A stretch of 32,386 nucleotides of DNA, taken from assembly GCA_964017145.1 (NCBI GenBank), contig CAXHKQ010000059.1, positions 1 through 32,386 on the forward strand, read 5' to 3'. The notes below the pieces were generated by a model that was not told the origin of the DNA, searched no databases, and worked only from the letters and a program-made list of their open reading frames with translations. Both the position numbers and the translations under genes were made by a program. This DNA comes from Agrocybe praecox. Taxonomy: Eukaryota > Basidiomycota > Agaricomycetes > Agaricales > Agrocybaceae. Positions 22,846 to 30,208 of the stretch are shown one piece after another (positions within the stretch are counted from its first letter, which is position 1; every line of letters begins with the position of its first letter).

Positions 22846-23130
22846 GCCGGGAACTTAAACAGAATGGACGAATGTTTGCCGGCCAGAAAAATACTATTCA
22901 CCAACCCACCAGGTACCAGATCAATAGGAGGTCAACGTAAAAGTTGGAGAGACCTAGTAGAACGAGACACCAAGAAACTAGGTATTAGAGTCTGGCAGTC
23001 AACATCTAAGGACCGATCATCCTGGGCATCAATAATTAAGACAAGAGGATTCCAGATAATGATCGTTGCTGTATATGTAATTATGTATGTAAGAGATTAT
23101 AGTAAGGAAACCCCTGATCCGGACTGCTAA
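22846..23130 (+). pseudogene. Copy A: C-terminal region after a nonsense codon
   Basis: It continues in the same frame as the RT after the TAG: AGNLNRMDECLPARKILFTN, GGQRKSWRDLVERD, WQSTSKDRSSWASII. This matches the C-terminal block of insect RTE proteins (R.RWAGHV.RM..., GRPKKRW, DR..W). The family protein would normally stop close to TRGFQ near 23060; the remaining codons are probably 3' untranslated sequence read through. Confidence 0.8.
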
Positions 23131-23499
23131 CAACAATATAATCTCGAAGTCGATACAGCTCCAGGATACCTCGACAAAATTGACAATATCAAAAAGTTAT
23201 ATTTAAACGAATTTTAAATGTGAAACTAGAACAGCATTGAAGATTAGTGCTTTTGAGTCCTAATCTCTTTTACTTTCTTTCCAGATCAAAATCTGAACAT
23301 CGATCCGGGCGTTATTCTTCACAGACATACTCAAACCTTTTTAATATTTCTATCAAAGCGAAAGGAGTTATCAGTGCTTTGTCCTCAATTAAAAGTAGTG
23401 AGACAAATGTTGAAAATGTGTCCCTGAAGTTTTTAAGATGGTAAACCCGAGACGAAACCGATTAAATATATCGATGCATTTTAGCTTCTATGATTATCC
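23131..23499. other. Unassigned stretch after RTE copy A
   Basis: The first part is probably copy A 3' untranslated sequence. I see no gene, tail repeat or inverted repeat; the 65-codon open frame at 23247-23444 has no recognisable motif. Confidence 0.5.
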
Positions 23500-23951
23500 A
23501 AACTCAATAGAAAGATTTACTGGCAAACATGTTTGTCTATGGGCTGAGCAAATTCAAGCGTTCCAAAAATACATCAAGAGAAACTAAGTTGAAGCTAAAC
23601 AGTAAGCTCATATTACCAGTACTAGAGATTCTATATACAACTGATTGGCAAGAATCCTTATGTAGGGCATTTCAGATATATTTTGAATCAGCCTTTCCTC
23701 ATAATTTGTTTACTTTTGAAATAGGGTGTTCTCATACAAGAGACCCGACAAAAGTCCAGTATGCCAATCTCTCTTATATAGGATCTCTAACTAGCACTAT
23801 ATTATGGTAGTGAGTCCTGAAAAGCAGAAAATATATATTTTAAATAAGTCCTTCGTATGAGATATGGTCCTGTTAACATCGACTGCGAAGACGCCACAAC
23901 GAAAAGTTATAAGCCGTTAGTCGCCACCAACCAGTCGACAGAACATCAGAA
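23500..23951 (+). pseudogene. Second partial copy of the RTE copy A family (RT C-terminal part)
   Basis: From about 23500 to 23622 and again from 23790 to 23951 the DNA follows copy A 22525-22825 closely. The first part matches through TGGCAAAC, TATGGGCTGAG and AAATTCAAGCG. The second matches through TATTATGGTAGTGAGTCCTG, ATATGGTCCTGTTAACATCG and CAGTCGACA. The pieces are collinear and interrupted only by a TIR element inserted at 23622/23623. Several indels break the frame. It is a truncated relative of copy A, not a duplication sharing its flanks. Confidence 0.85.
23623..23789. mobile_element. 167-bp hAT-like MITE inserted in the partial RTE copy
   Basis: Both ends carry a 15-bp terminal inverted repeat, TAGAGATTCTATATA at 23623-23637 and the complement of TAGAGATCCTATATA at 23775-23789, with one mismatch. 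It is flanked by ACCAGTAC (23615-23622) and ACTAGCAC (23790-23797), which match at 6 of 8 positions. Removing the element plus one flank restores collinearity with copy A (GCCAGTGC then TACTTTATGG). An 8-bp target duplication with TIRs starting TAGAG fits the hAT superfamily (YARNG ends, 8-bp duplications). It is far too short for a transposase, so it must have moved in trans. The diverged duplication suggests an old insertion. Confidence 0.8.
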
Positions 23952-23965
23952 AGTATTTCTGTACT

Positions 23966-24460
23966 TTAAGCATCTAATGTCCTTGAAGAAGCTAACTATA
24001 AGCTGTTGAATTTCAGTGTCTCGATACTTTCTATAGAGGGGTAGTATTCTCCTATTCTATTCATCTGAATCCATGATTCCTTTTCTTTTGGTAAGCTTTC
24101 CCATTAGACAGTGCCCCGTTATTATGCCTATGGATAATCTAAGGGTTTTCTAGTTCATTCTGAGTAGGTTTTCCGTTCTCCTATGTTTATTTTTAGGAAA
24201 GAACAGCTTCGTGGCTTTACGGGTATGTGCGCAACTTGCCACCTTTTTTCGCATATTTCAACATCCCATGATTGTGCCTTTCGATACACAAGATGAAGGT
24301 ATACTTTTTTATTAATTATTGCTTCGATATTACCCTGTGAGGCGGATTCTTTTCTTAAGGAAGATCTGTCAATAAATACTGACAGTTCCTCCAGAAGCCA
24401 TCGACCCAGTGGAATACATATTAAAAAGTCTGCACGCTTCCAAAGTGTAAGGTCTTTCAA
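23966..24460 (-). pseudogene. Retroelement RNase H / C-terminal tail fragment
   Basis: On the minus strand the frame from 24460 reads LSVFIDRSS, possibly the decayed DGS start of RNase H, then WDVEICEKRW and PRSCSFLKIN. After a shift near 24150, LRLSIGIITGHCLMGKL (about 24135-24085) strongly recalls the LR.LVGLLTGHC block that follows RNase H in insect non-LTR elements. Further down SIESIETLKFNSL and a terminal LDA-stop (23966) fit the short helical end of those proteins. Most of the RNase H core is missing. This is a different retroelement lineage (I/R1-like rather than RTE), since RTE proteins lack RNase H. The DGS assignment is weak; the GHC block is the main support. Confidence 0.6.
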
Positions 24461-24588
24461 GCTGCCACCTGCATGATGATGACCTCCACAAACTAGGCTT
24501 TAAAGACTGGTTTCAATTGTTCAAGATGTTAAGTTTTCTATGAGTATACATGTAGGGCCTACATTGTCAGAAAAAGACATGCCAGTAG
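24461..24588. other. Unassigned short stretch
   Basis: No coding match or repeat structure seen. Confidence 0.4.
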
Positions 24589-24783
24589 TTTTCGACTGAA
24601 AAGTACTGCGAGGTATTACTGGCTCTGCACAATGATATCAGCATCAAGACAGCTGAACATGTGTAAAGAATGCATGAATCATTGACAAAGATTGGATTCA
24701 CATTCAGAGATCCTGTCAAAGGTTACGTGCATATTAAAACTACTAAGAACAAAATCCAAGAATACAAGCTTCCCACATTTTAG
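24589..24783 (+). pseudogene. Unidentified open stretch with one internal stop
   Basis: One frame runs 65 codons with a single TAA at 24664 and reads KYCEVLLALHNDISIKTAEH, then RMHESLTKIGF and a Lys-rich end. The ISIKT...R...L...GF spacing faintly recalls the helix-turn-helix start of integrase-like transposon proteins, but no catalytic motif is present and I do not assign a function. Confidence 0.22.
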
Positions 24784-24855
24784 GTGTTCACTAGATAGAA
24801 CGATTACCATGTGTGTATGAAAGCTAGAAACTCATGCAACTGTACGATTTAAGCT

Positions 24856-24945
24856 CTTGCGTGGGATGGTCATGTCCAGATGAGCAAGAATCTACCAGCA
24901 GTAGAAGCTTTCTCAACAGACCCTATTGGATATCAAAAAATCCAA
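24856..24945 (+). pseudogene. Possible RTE C-terminal fragment
   Basis: The frame reads LAWDGHVQMSKNLPAVEAF then STDPIG, resembling the L.W.GHV.RM..NRLP..A....PIG block near the C-terminus of RTE proteins (copy A: AGNLNRMDECLPARKILFTN). It is only 30 codons and adjacent parts of the protein are not found, so it is a tentative remnant. Confidence 0.4.
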
Positions 24946-25083
24946 TTATCCGTCAGTCAGTGATCGATCAAGCTAAATTTTCCCAATGTTTATCGCAGTT
25001 TATCTTAACCTATATACTATTCCATGTTTTTAAGAAATAATTGATCGAATCACCTAAAACATAAAATAAGAAACTTAACTTAC

Positions 25084-25234
25084 GCTGTTTTTTTGAAGAG
25101 ATATGTTTTTCTTTCCCAATCTTTTGTTGTTTCCTCATTTCGTTAATTCTCTTGATTTCTTCCTCGGTTCTTCCTTCATAAACTTTACACAAGCTCTGAA
25201 CAATCCAGTTTTTTTCACGACTTTGTTTCTTTCC
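25084..25234 (-). other. Candidate exon B of an unidentified minus-strand gene
   Basis: On the minus strand this 151-nt segment is open in one frame from GKKQSREKNWIVQ through CKVYEGRTEEEIKRINEMRK to KEKHISSKKQ. It is charged, Lys/Glu-rich and probably helical. It is preceded by TTCTTAG (acceptor-like, weak pyrimidine tract) and followed by GTAAGT, a consensus 5' splice site. It continues open to a stop at 25010 if unspliced. I do not recognise the protein. Confidence 0.3.
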
Positions 25235-25320
25235 CTAAGAACTCCACAATTTGTTCTACAAAATTTCCTGTGAATGTTTTATTTGAACAACAGATTTCAT
25301 GAAATATTATCCAGACTTAC

Positions 25321-25389
25321 CAGATTGAAGATTTTATTACAGATTTTAAGAACAATTTTCACAATATTCCGAATTATTATATTATGTTT
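25321..25389 (-). other. Candidate exon A of the same minus-strand gene
   Basis: A 69-nt segment on the minus strand is preceded by a strong acceptor-like run (TTTTGATTTTTGCAG) and followed directly by GTAAGT. Only one frame is open (KHNIIIRNIVKIVLKICNKI and three more residues) and it leaves phase 0, which fits exon B's open frame. The intron between them would be 86 nt (25235-25320), a normal size for insects. No upstream exon with a start codon is identified. It may be chance in AT-rich DNA. Confidence 0.28.
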
Positions 25390-25505
25390 CTGCAAAAATC
25401 AAAACAAACCGGCCAAGGAGTGAAGAGGACAGGAAATCTAATTCCGTCTCAGTCGCGTTCGAAACAGAACGGCAAAGGCGGGAATTTACAATTTCTATTA
25501 ACCAT
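25390..25505. other. Unassigned short stretch
   Basis: Apart from the pyrimidine-rich acceptor-like run at its lower edge (minus strand), nothing is recognised. Confidence 0.4.
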
Positions 25506-25568
25506 CTAAGTAGCTTCTAATATACCTAGGTATATTACGGTTCTAAGTAGAAACTTAGTATACCTAGG
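25506..25568 (+). repeat. Imperfect direct repeat enclosing a 20-bp palindrome
   Basis: CTAAGTAG...TATACCTAGG occurs at 25506-25530 and again at 25543-25568. Between 25518 and 25537 the sequence TAATATACCTAGGTATATTA is a perfect 20-bp palindrome. A smaller stem CTAAGT/ACTTAG sits at 25543-25557. It may be the core of a decayed foldback element. Confidence 0.65.
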
Positions 25569-25819
25569 GCTATTAGCGAGACGGCTACGATTTCTACTTG
25601 GGAAGTAACATCTCCCGGACCCTTCAATTTACAGAACATGTTTAGTTCGTTACTTTCATCTCTTGTCAACTTGAAAGTTTGCATAGGTTAAGCATCCATG
25701 GCCTTGCTTCTCTTTATCTCACTATCAGTGTCCATTACTTCTTCATCCTTTTCTAGAAGATTCTTTTCGAGAGCTTTGATAACGATAGTATAGTTTGATG
25801 TCTCGTCTTTTTCATTCAT
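25535..25819 (-). pseudogene. Unidentified degraded coding stretch, minus strand
   Basis: From an ATG at 25817-25819 (minus strand) one frame reads MNEKDETSNYTIVIKALEKN then an acidic Lys/Glu segment to KAMDA, meets TAA at 25688-25690, and stays open in the same frame (MQTFKLTRDESNELN, then KLKGPGDV) to a stop at 25535. Ninety-odd codons with one nonsense codon suggest a former coding region. Composition resembles the acidic part of retroelement ORF1/gag proteins, but no zinc knuckle or RRM motif is visible. It has the same orientation as the candidate exons and the RNase H fragment below it, so all could derive from one minus-strand element or gene. Confidence 0.35.
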
Positions 25820-26049
25820 TCATCGAGTCGTCAGTGTATTTGTATTCTCCTCCTCCTATTTTCGGTGGTTTTGTATGCTAGTTGAGCTCTCCAGAATCAT
25901 AGGATCTGTACTACTTGGAAGTAGTTTTATCTTGCTTGTTTTATTTTGGGTACGATAAAGGGCTCAGCCGCGACCTGGTCCGGGGGAACCCGAAGAATCC
26001 TACCTTTATATAGCGAACGAATCGTGCAAGGCTCCCCACTATTGCAAGC
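25820..26049. other. Unassigned stretch with a GC-rich patch
   Basis: No gene recognised. 25960-26010 is unusually GC-rich for the region (CTCAGCCGCGACCTGGTCCG and onward) but does not fold as a tRNA as far as I can see. Confidence 0.4.
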
Positions 26050-26067
26050 ATGTTATAGAACATACAT

Positions 26068-26263
26068 ATGGAAGAAACATCATCACCTTCCATGGTAAAT
26101 ATAAAAGCTGCCATCAAAACGTTGAAAAGAAACAAGAGCCCTGGATTCGACGGCAACCACGCTAAGCTCATAAAAAAACAAATTGAACACCTTCATCAGC
26201 TTTTCCAAAAGATATGGACAACTTTTCGATGCCTAGTGAATGGAGTATCAGTATGATAACACC
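26068..26263 (+). pseudogene. Copy B: RT N-terminal part
   Basis: The frame from 26068 reads IKAAIKTLKRNKSPGFDG (fingers motif, consensus LK..KSPG.DGI) and HLHQLFQKIW. A shift near 26215 leads to FSMPSEWSISMITP. This is the usual order (LF..W....P.EW..S.I.PI.KKGD), cut at ITP by the 858-bp insertion. The ITP codons are the duplicated target site. Confidence 0.82.
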
Positions 26264-27121
26264 TAGAGAAGGTTATATAAGAGAAGTGTACTCTAAGGAA
26301 AAAAAGAGATCAGTTTTTGACAGCAATAATTTTGCTTCTAACTTCGTACCAATAAGAATGTTGCTAGGGTAATTTTGAGTTGTAAAACACGAGAAATGTT
26401 GACTCAAAATTGAATCAAGCCAGAACCGCCCTCTAATCCTGAAGAATGTACAAAAAAAGGTTCCCTGTTCGAGAAAAGCTTCCCTGAATTGGCAATTTAA
26501 AACAAGTCTGACACGACCCTTATATATCAACGCACTTTGTAAGATTAACTAGAAATTGTTTCATAAAACTGTTAAATAATACATTAGCAGCTAGAAACGT
26601 TAAACAAAATTCTAATCGTGTCGGTCAACAAGTCGGTGGGTAGCCAACCACTTCGATGATGATAGGTTTTTCTTAATTTCTTCCATGTCTGTTACATCAT
26701 CTCAGGGTTGATCTCAATCTAGAAGGTTTTATAACATCTTTGACATCTCAGGAGTATATGCATCATCTCAGGAGTATTTGCTAATTTTGTTGATTTCGTA
26801 TTTTCATTCATCTGAGCGAAAAGATCTGGATTCGAAGAAAGCAATACGCTGGCACTAATGAGCTCTGTGGCAGCGCGAGCTTCTTCAACTAATGCTTAAT
26901 CATTGGGGTGCTTACATCACTTGACGACGAAGATTTTTAGTTATAAAAACTAACAAATTATGTGATTCATTAATGGAAATTGAGAATGACATTTTAAAAT
27001 TGTCCCAAATAGCAATTGAAAGACAAGGATATAAAAATAAGGAAAGAGATGGAAAAACTAAACCTAACTTCTCACTGGAGCAATTTTGGAGCAATACACT
27101 TCTCTCATATAACCTTCTCTA
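26264..27121. mobile_element. 858-bp non-autonomous hAT-like element with 27-bp TIRs
   Basis: The left TIR (26264-26290) begins TAGAGAAGGTTATATAAGAG. The right TIR (27095-27121) is its complement with one mismatch over 27 bp. Both sides carry the identical 8-bp target duplication ATAACACC (26256-26263 and 27122-27129). Removing the element and one duplication rejoins the RT of copy B at ITP, so the boundaries are exact. TAGAG ends and 8-bp duplications are the hallmark of hAT elements (known). No transposase is visible inside; the minus-strand open frames at 26273-26530 and 26912-27094 have no motif. A 20-bp imperfect duplication (26741-26780, core CATCTCAGGAGTAT) lies inside. The perfect duplication and near-perfect TIRs suggest it inserted later than the 167-bp element. 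Confidence 0.9.
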
Positions 27122-27580
27122 ATAACACCCATATACAAAAAATGAGACAAAAAGGACTGTAAGAACTACAGGCAAATCAGCGTCCTGAACACAACGTATA
27201 ATATCCTGTCTTTCATCCTGTGCTAGCGGCTAAAACCATACCTCAACGATATCATCGGAGTGTACCAATGCGAATATTCAGGCCTGGAAAATCCACCACA
27301 TACTAGATATTTACTCTAGATTCTCGTCCAGATTCTCGAGAAAACACATGAATTCCGAATCGAGACACACCACCTGTTCATCGATTTCAAACAAGCATAT
27401 GGCAGTACTGTTAGAGATGAGCTATATTCAGCAATGTGTGAATTGGAAATTCCTACGAGACTCCTCTTATTATGTCAGATGACCCTAGCAGACACTAGAA
27501 GTGCTATTCGTATAGCCAAAAAAGAATGCGACCCGTTCACAACAACCAGAGGGTTCCGACAAGGAGATGCACTTCATGTG
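27122..27580 (+). pseudogene. Copy B: RT palm, first part
   Basis: It is read in the frame that starts with the target duplication: ITPIYKK, TGA (27143; family GGA of KKGD), KKDCKNYRQISVLNTTY, TAG (27224), LKPYLNDIIGVYQCEY, TAG (27317), ETHHLFIDFKQAYG (motif A, aspartate intact), LYSAMCELEIPTRLLLLCQM, and TTRGFRQGDALH. Loss of frame near 27580 is followed by DLFNICLE in another frame. Confidence 0.83.
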
Positions 27581-28062
27581 ATTTATTCAACATCTGCCTC
27601 GAGATCGTTATACGTAGAGCAAATATTGAGTCATTGGGCCACATAGTCAGAAACTCCGTACAACTCCTTGGTTACGCCGATGACATTCATATTGTAGCGA
27701 GTTCAGAGGTGGCCCTAGAGAACACCTACCAGGGAATTACGACTGCGGCCAAAACTATGGGCCTCCGAGTGAGCGTCGAGAAAACCAAATATATGAAATC
27801 CAGTGCTCGCACTAAAACATGCAGTAACCTCAAGATCGAAGATGAGGAGTTCGAAGCTGTGACAGATTTCACATATTTGGGAAGTGCAGTTAACATCGAG
27901 AACGACGTTACTATAGAAATCAACAGAAGAATTATGGCAGCTAGCCTCACGGTTGTTGGACTGAGCCGAATTTTGAGATCTAAATTCGTGCGACGTAACA
28001 CCAAAATAAAGATCTACAAGACTCTTATAATACCTGTGCTGATATATGTATCGGACAGCTAA
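27580..28062 (+). pseudogene. Copy B: RT catalytic YADD part and thumb
   Basis: The open frame (27526-28062) carries real family sequence from DLFNICLE onward: IVRNSVQLLGYADDIHIVA (YADD 27673-27684), AAKTMGLRVSVEKTKYM, AVTDFTYLGSAVNIENDVT, then EINRRIMAAS, VVGLSRILRSK, KIYKTLIIPVLIY. All blocks missing from copy A between YADD and NDVT are present here. The frame stops at a TAA inside the first unit of a 62-bp duplication. Confidence 0.85.
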
Positions 28063-28171
28063 GAACATGCTAGGTATTTTTGAGAGAAGAATTCATGGAA
28101 TGATTTTTGGTATCGGACAGCTAAGAACATGGTAGGTATTTTTGAGAGAAGAATTCTTGGAATGATTTTTG
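28048..28171 (+). repeat. 62-bp tandem duplication inside copy B
   Basis: 28048-28109 and 28110-28171 are direct repeats of 62 bp starting GTATCGGACAGCTAAGAACA, differing at two positions. The length is not a multiple of three, so the reading frame shifts between units. It duplicates the FERRILGMIF coding block. Confidence 0.95.
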
Positions 28172-28374
28172 GTCCTGTCTGCGAAAATAGTTTTTGGAGA
28201 GTCCGATATAACAATGAGCTGAATCAGTTGTACGAGGATTCTGATATCGTAAAGCGCATCATGAAACAGCAGCTTCGATGGCTAGGCCATGTTCACCGAA
28301 TGCACGACGAAGCGCCTCCAAACAAAAAAATTGCATTCGCCTCCGAAAACATCATTGGGATCGAGAAGGTATGA
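28129..28374 (+). pseudogene. Copy B: C-terminal region
   Basis: It reads MVGIFERRILGMIFGPVCEN, then RVRYNNELNQLYEDSDIV and KQQLRWLGHVHRM, the family's C-terminal block, followed by a short end at a TGA. The usual GRP..RW and DR..W segments are absent, so a deletion lies just before the tail. Confidence 0.83.
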
Positions 28375-28401
28375 TTTACCGATGGATCGTATAGCCATCA
28401 A

Positions 28402-28417
28402 AAGTAAGTAAGTATGT
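28402..28417 (+). repeat. AAGT microsatellite, probable 3' tail of copy B
   Basis: AAGTAAGTAAGTATGT follows the copy B C-terminus. Short tandem tails of this kind mark the 3' end of RTE-type elements (known of the clade). Confidence 0.6.
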
Positions 28418-28445
28418 ACAGAACACTTTCCAGACTCTTTGATGT

Positions 28446-28549
28446 TAAGGGTGTGTGCCAATCGCCAGTAAATTTTAGTATTTAAAAATATAAAAATAGT
28501 AAAATTTTAGCAAAATAGTAAAATTTACTGGCGATTGGCACACCCCTTA
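28446..28549. mobile_element. About 100-bp hairpin MITE
   Basis: The left arm from 28446 (TAAGGGTGTGTGCCAATCGC, continuing CAGTAAATTTTA) and the complement of the right arm ending 28549 (TAAGGGGTGTGCCAATCGCC, continuing AGTAAATTTTA) match over about 30 bp with a one-base indel. The flanking bases allow a TTA or TA target duplication (28445-28447 and 28547-28549), so it could be Harbinger-like or Tc1/mariner-like. The AT-rich loop is about 40 bp and carries no gene. Confidence 0.8.
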
Positions 28550-28639
28550 GTACACAAAAAATATTCAAAGTCAACGCCTGTTTCTTATTTCTACCTGGTT
28601 CGCAAAAGGTTTTATGAACCCAAGCCACAAGTGAAAACC

Positions 28640-29160
28640 AAATCATTATTTTTCACGAGAATTAATTTTGACACTGGATAAATACGTAATTTTTACGTGG
28701 CGTTTTGCACATCATTTTCCCAGTTTATGTATGTATTGGTGCATTCGATTCACGTGAAAATAATAGTCGTGAATTCATATTGTCAAATTCACGTGAAATT
28801 TAAGTGAATTGTAAACGGCATCGCATCCCTCCCGGCTATTTCCTCACTTTCCTCTATCCCTCCCTTCATGTTTATTCTCCCTTCTCGGTATGTCCAATGT
28901 CCATGGTCTGACTGTCAGCCAAGTTCACGTCAAGTAAAGGATCTATGTTAAATTCAAATGAATAAAATTTACGAGGTTTTCATGTGCAAAATTCACATCT
29001 AAAGTTCACGAGATTTTGACGTGAAGGATTCTCTAGAAATGCACGTGAATTTTTTATTTGATGTTCACACGACAGGTAAAAGTTACACGTCGCACGTAAA
29101 GTCCACGTGAACATTTGACGTGTAGGTGAAAACTAGTCTGCAGACGGTTTTTGGATGACT
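28640..29160. repeat. CACGTG-rich dispersed repeat, copy 1
   Basis: Four CACGTG palindromes, mostly as (T)TCACGTGAA, plus many CACGTC/GACGTG variants are scattered here. Two blocks recur in copy 2: ATTATTTTTCA...GACACTGGATAA (28646-28690) and the end block (AGTCCACGTGAACATTTGAC through ACGG, about 29099-29150). No coding sequence. A decayed transposable element is the simplest reading, but the ends are not clear. Confidence 0.55.
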
Positions 29161-29474
29161 AATGTTACTTGGGAAGGTGTTTCAGATAGTCAATAAATTA
29201 ATGAAAGTAATGATTATTTCAAGCAACCGGTCTTAAAAAAGGCTTAGTTTTCCTCAAATTGGTGAAAAGGGCTTAATTCAACCGAGTCTGGAGAAATTCA
29301 ATGGAAAATTCTGGAAACGTTGTTCCAGAACTATGACGTTTTTCCAGAACTTATAAAGAGAATTATATCTGGGATTATAATCCCAATATCTGACACACAT
29401 TGACAAAAACTCTGAAGTCCGACACTTTCTTCGAAATTTCTATGTGATAAATTAGAATTGTCGTACCGTTCATC
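29161..29474. other. Unassigned AT-rich stretch
   Basis: No gene or repeat structure recognised on either strand. A 109-codon minus-strand open frame (29331-29660) crosses into the following repeat cluster and is unlikely to be a gene. Confidence 0.45.
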
Positions 29475-29811
29475 ATTATTTGGGGCTATACCATAATTTG
29501 GGTCTATTCCTAAAAGAAATGCGAGTTCTGACAAAATAGGTGAGCACAAAGTAGATGTGGACATATTTTCGAATAATCGTGAACTTGAGAGGTACTGTCC
29601 ATTGGTTTCTATGACTTCCCGCGGCCACATTATTTCAAAATTGAAGGATTGAGAACCCATCGAACAAATTTTCTACACTCAATGATATTTTTTTAGGAAA
29701 AGTCGGCATTTTAAAAATTTTGTGTTAGCTAAAAATGGAATTTCTTTCAATAATGATTGACCATTTACTTTGTGGAAAACGATAATCGCTTTCGAATAAC
29801 TCGAAAGTATA

Positions 29812-29869
29812 CACTAGACCGAAATTATGAATATTCAAAATTGATGGGGTCGATAATTTGGGTCTAGTG
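29812..29869. repeat. 58-bp foldback with 17-bp arms
   Basis: CACTAGACCGAAATTAT (29812-29828) pairs with ATAATTTGGGTCTAGTG (29853-29869), 16 of 17 matching, around a 24-nt loop. It is made of the same motif as the flanking doublets. Confidence 0.8.
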
Positions 29870-30162
29870 CTTTTGATCCAATTTGAAAAGGATTTTAAGT
29901 AGTGTTACTAATGTTTAATCACTTATTAAAACTATAAGACCTCTTAACTGTTCGAGTGAAAACGTATGATCTAAGTTATTTATTCCAAATTCTTGTAGTT
30001 ATATTCCCATTTTGATCTTAAGATCTAACGAATCCTTACAAATGAAGGATAAATCAAGTGGCTTACTCTGAAGTTCAGCGCTTCAAATTTTCCGTGCTTT
30101 GTACTTTGATTTTTAGCAAAACGAGATTCAAGAAATTTTCACAAGAATCATTTTTTCTGATG

Positions 30163-30208
30163 CAAGTATCAGATCTTCTGATACTTGTATCAAATCTTCT
30201 GATACTTG
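30163..30208. repeat. 25-bp inverted repeat followed by a 21-bp direct repeat
   Basis: CAAGTATCAGA and TCTGATACTTG (11-bp arms, loop TCT) form a perfect hairpin at 30163-30187. The 21-bp segment 30167-30187 is repeated at 30188-30208 with one mismatch. This gives the VSDLLIL/VSNLLIL look of the short plus-strand open frame here, which is not a gene. Confidence 0.85.

Larger units (their letters stand above)
20347..23130 (+). mobile_element. Degenerate RTE-type non-LTR retrotransposon, copy A
   Basis: This is a single broken ORF2-like gene, in order AP endonuclease, basic linker, reverse transcriptase, then a C-terminal region with the AGN.NRM...LPARK block. Such elements nick target DNA with the endonuclease and copy their RNA in place (known of the clade). 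Family assignment rests on that order, the LQEIRW and GDFNAQ endonuclease motifs, YADD in the RT, and the YGSESWT...FERKVLRMIYGP block that is characteristic of this group. At least four frameshifts (about 20875, 21228, 21625 and 21720) and stops at 21301, 21421, 21643 and 22843 inactivate it. About 35-40 residues are missing in the RT between AANSWGSE and TSDNDVT. The 3' end is somewhere in 23060-23200; no clear tail or target duplication was found. Confidence 0.88.
26050..28417 (+). mobile_element. Degenerate RTE-type retrotransposon, copy B (interrupted)
   Basis: This is a 5'-truncated copy lacking the endonuclease. Its RT starts with IKAAIKTLKRNKSPGFDG at 26098 and is interrupted by an 858-bp TIR element at 26264-27121. 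It resumes exactly at 27122 with TPIYKK and NYRQISVLN. Motif A FIDFKQAYG (27377), TTRGFRQGDALH, YADD (27673-27684), VEKTKYM, FTYLGSAVN, FERRILGMIFGP and RWLGHVHRM follow in order, ending in an (AAGT)n-like tail. It differs strongly from copy A and is a separate family. Stops at 27143, 27224 and 27317, frameshifts near 26215 and 27580, and a 62-bp internal duplication inactivate it. Confidence 0.88.

Noticed and set aside
24834..25040. Plus-strand 68-codon frame as a gene
   Set aside because: A different frame of the same stretch gives the RTE-like GHV...LP block, and this frame has no motif.
25960..26010. tRNA gene in the GC-rich patch
   Set aside because: I could not fold a cloverleaf or place A/B box promoters with correct spacing.
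26273..27094. Transposase fragments inside the 858-bp element
   Set aside because: The minus-strand open frames there show no hAT dimerisation or DDE motif; one begins inside the TIR.
27715..28068. Minus-strand open frames opposite copy B RT
   Set aside because: They overlap the YADD-bearing sense frame and are explained by it.
29133..29150. Relic of the satellite (CTAGTCTG) outside the array
   Set aside because: Only eight bases match and it lies inside the CACGTG repeat, whose other copy reads ACTAGAGACGG there.
29331..29660. Minus-strand 109-codon frame as a host gene
   Set aside because: Part of it (DPNYG.AP) is simply the translated TAGACCCAAATTATGG repeat; no domain and no splice context.
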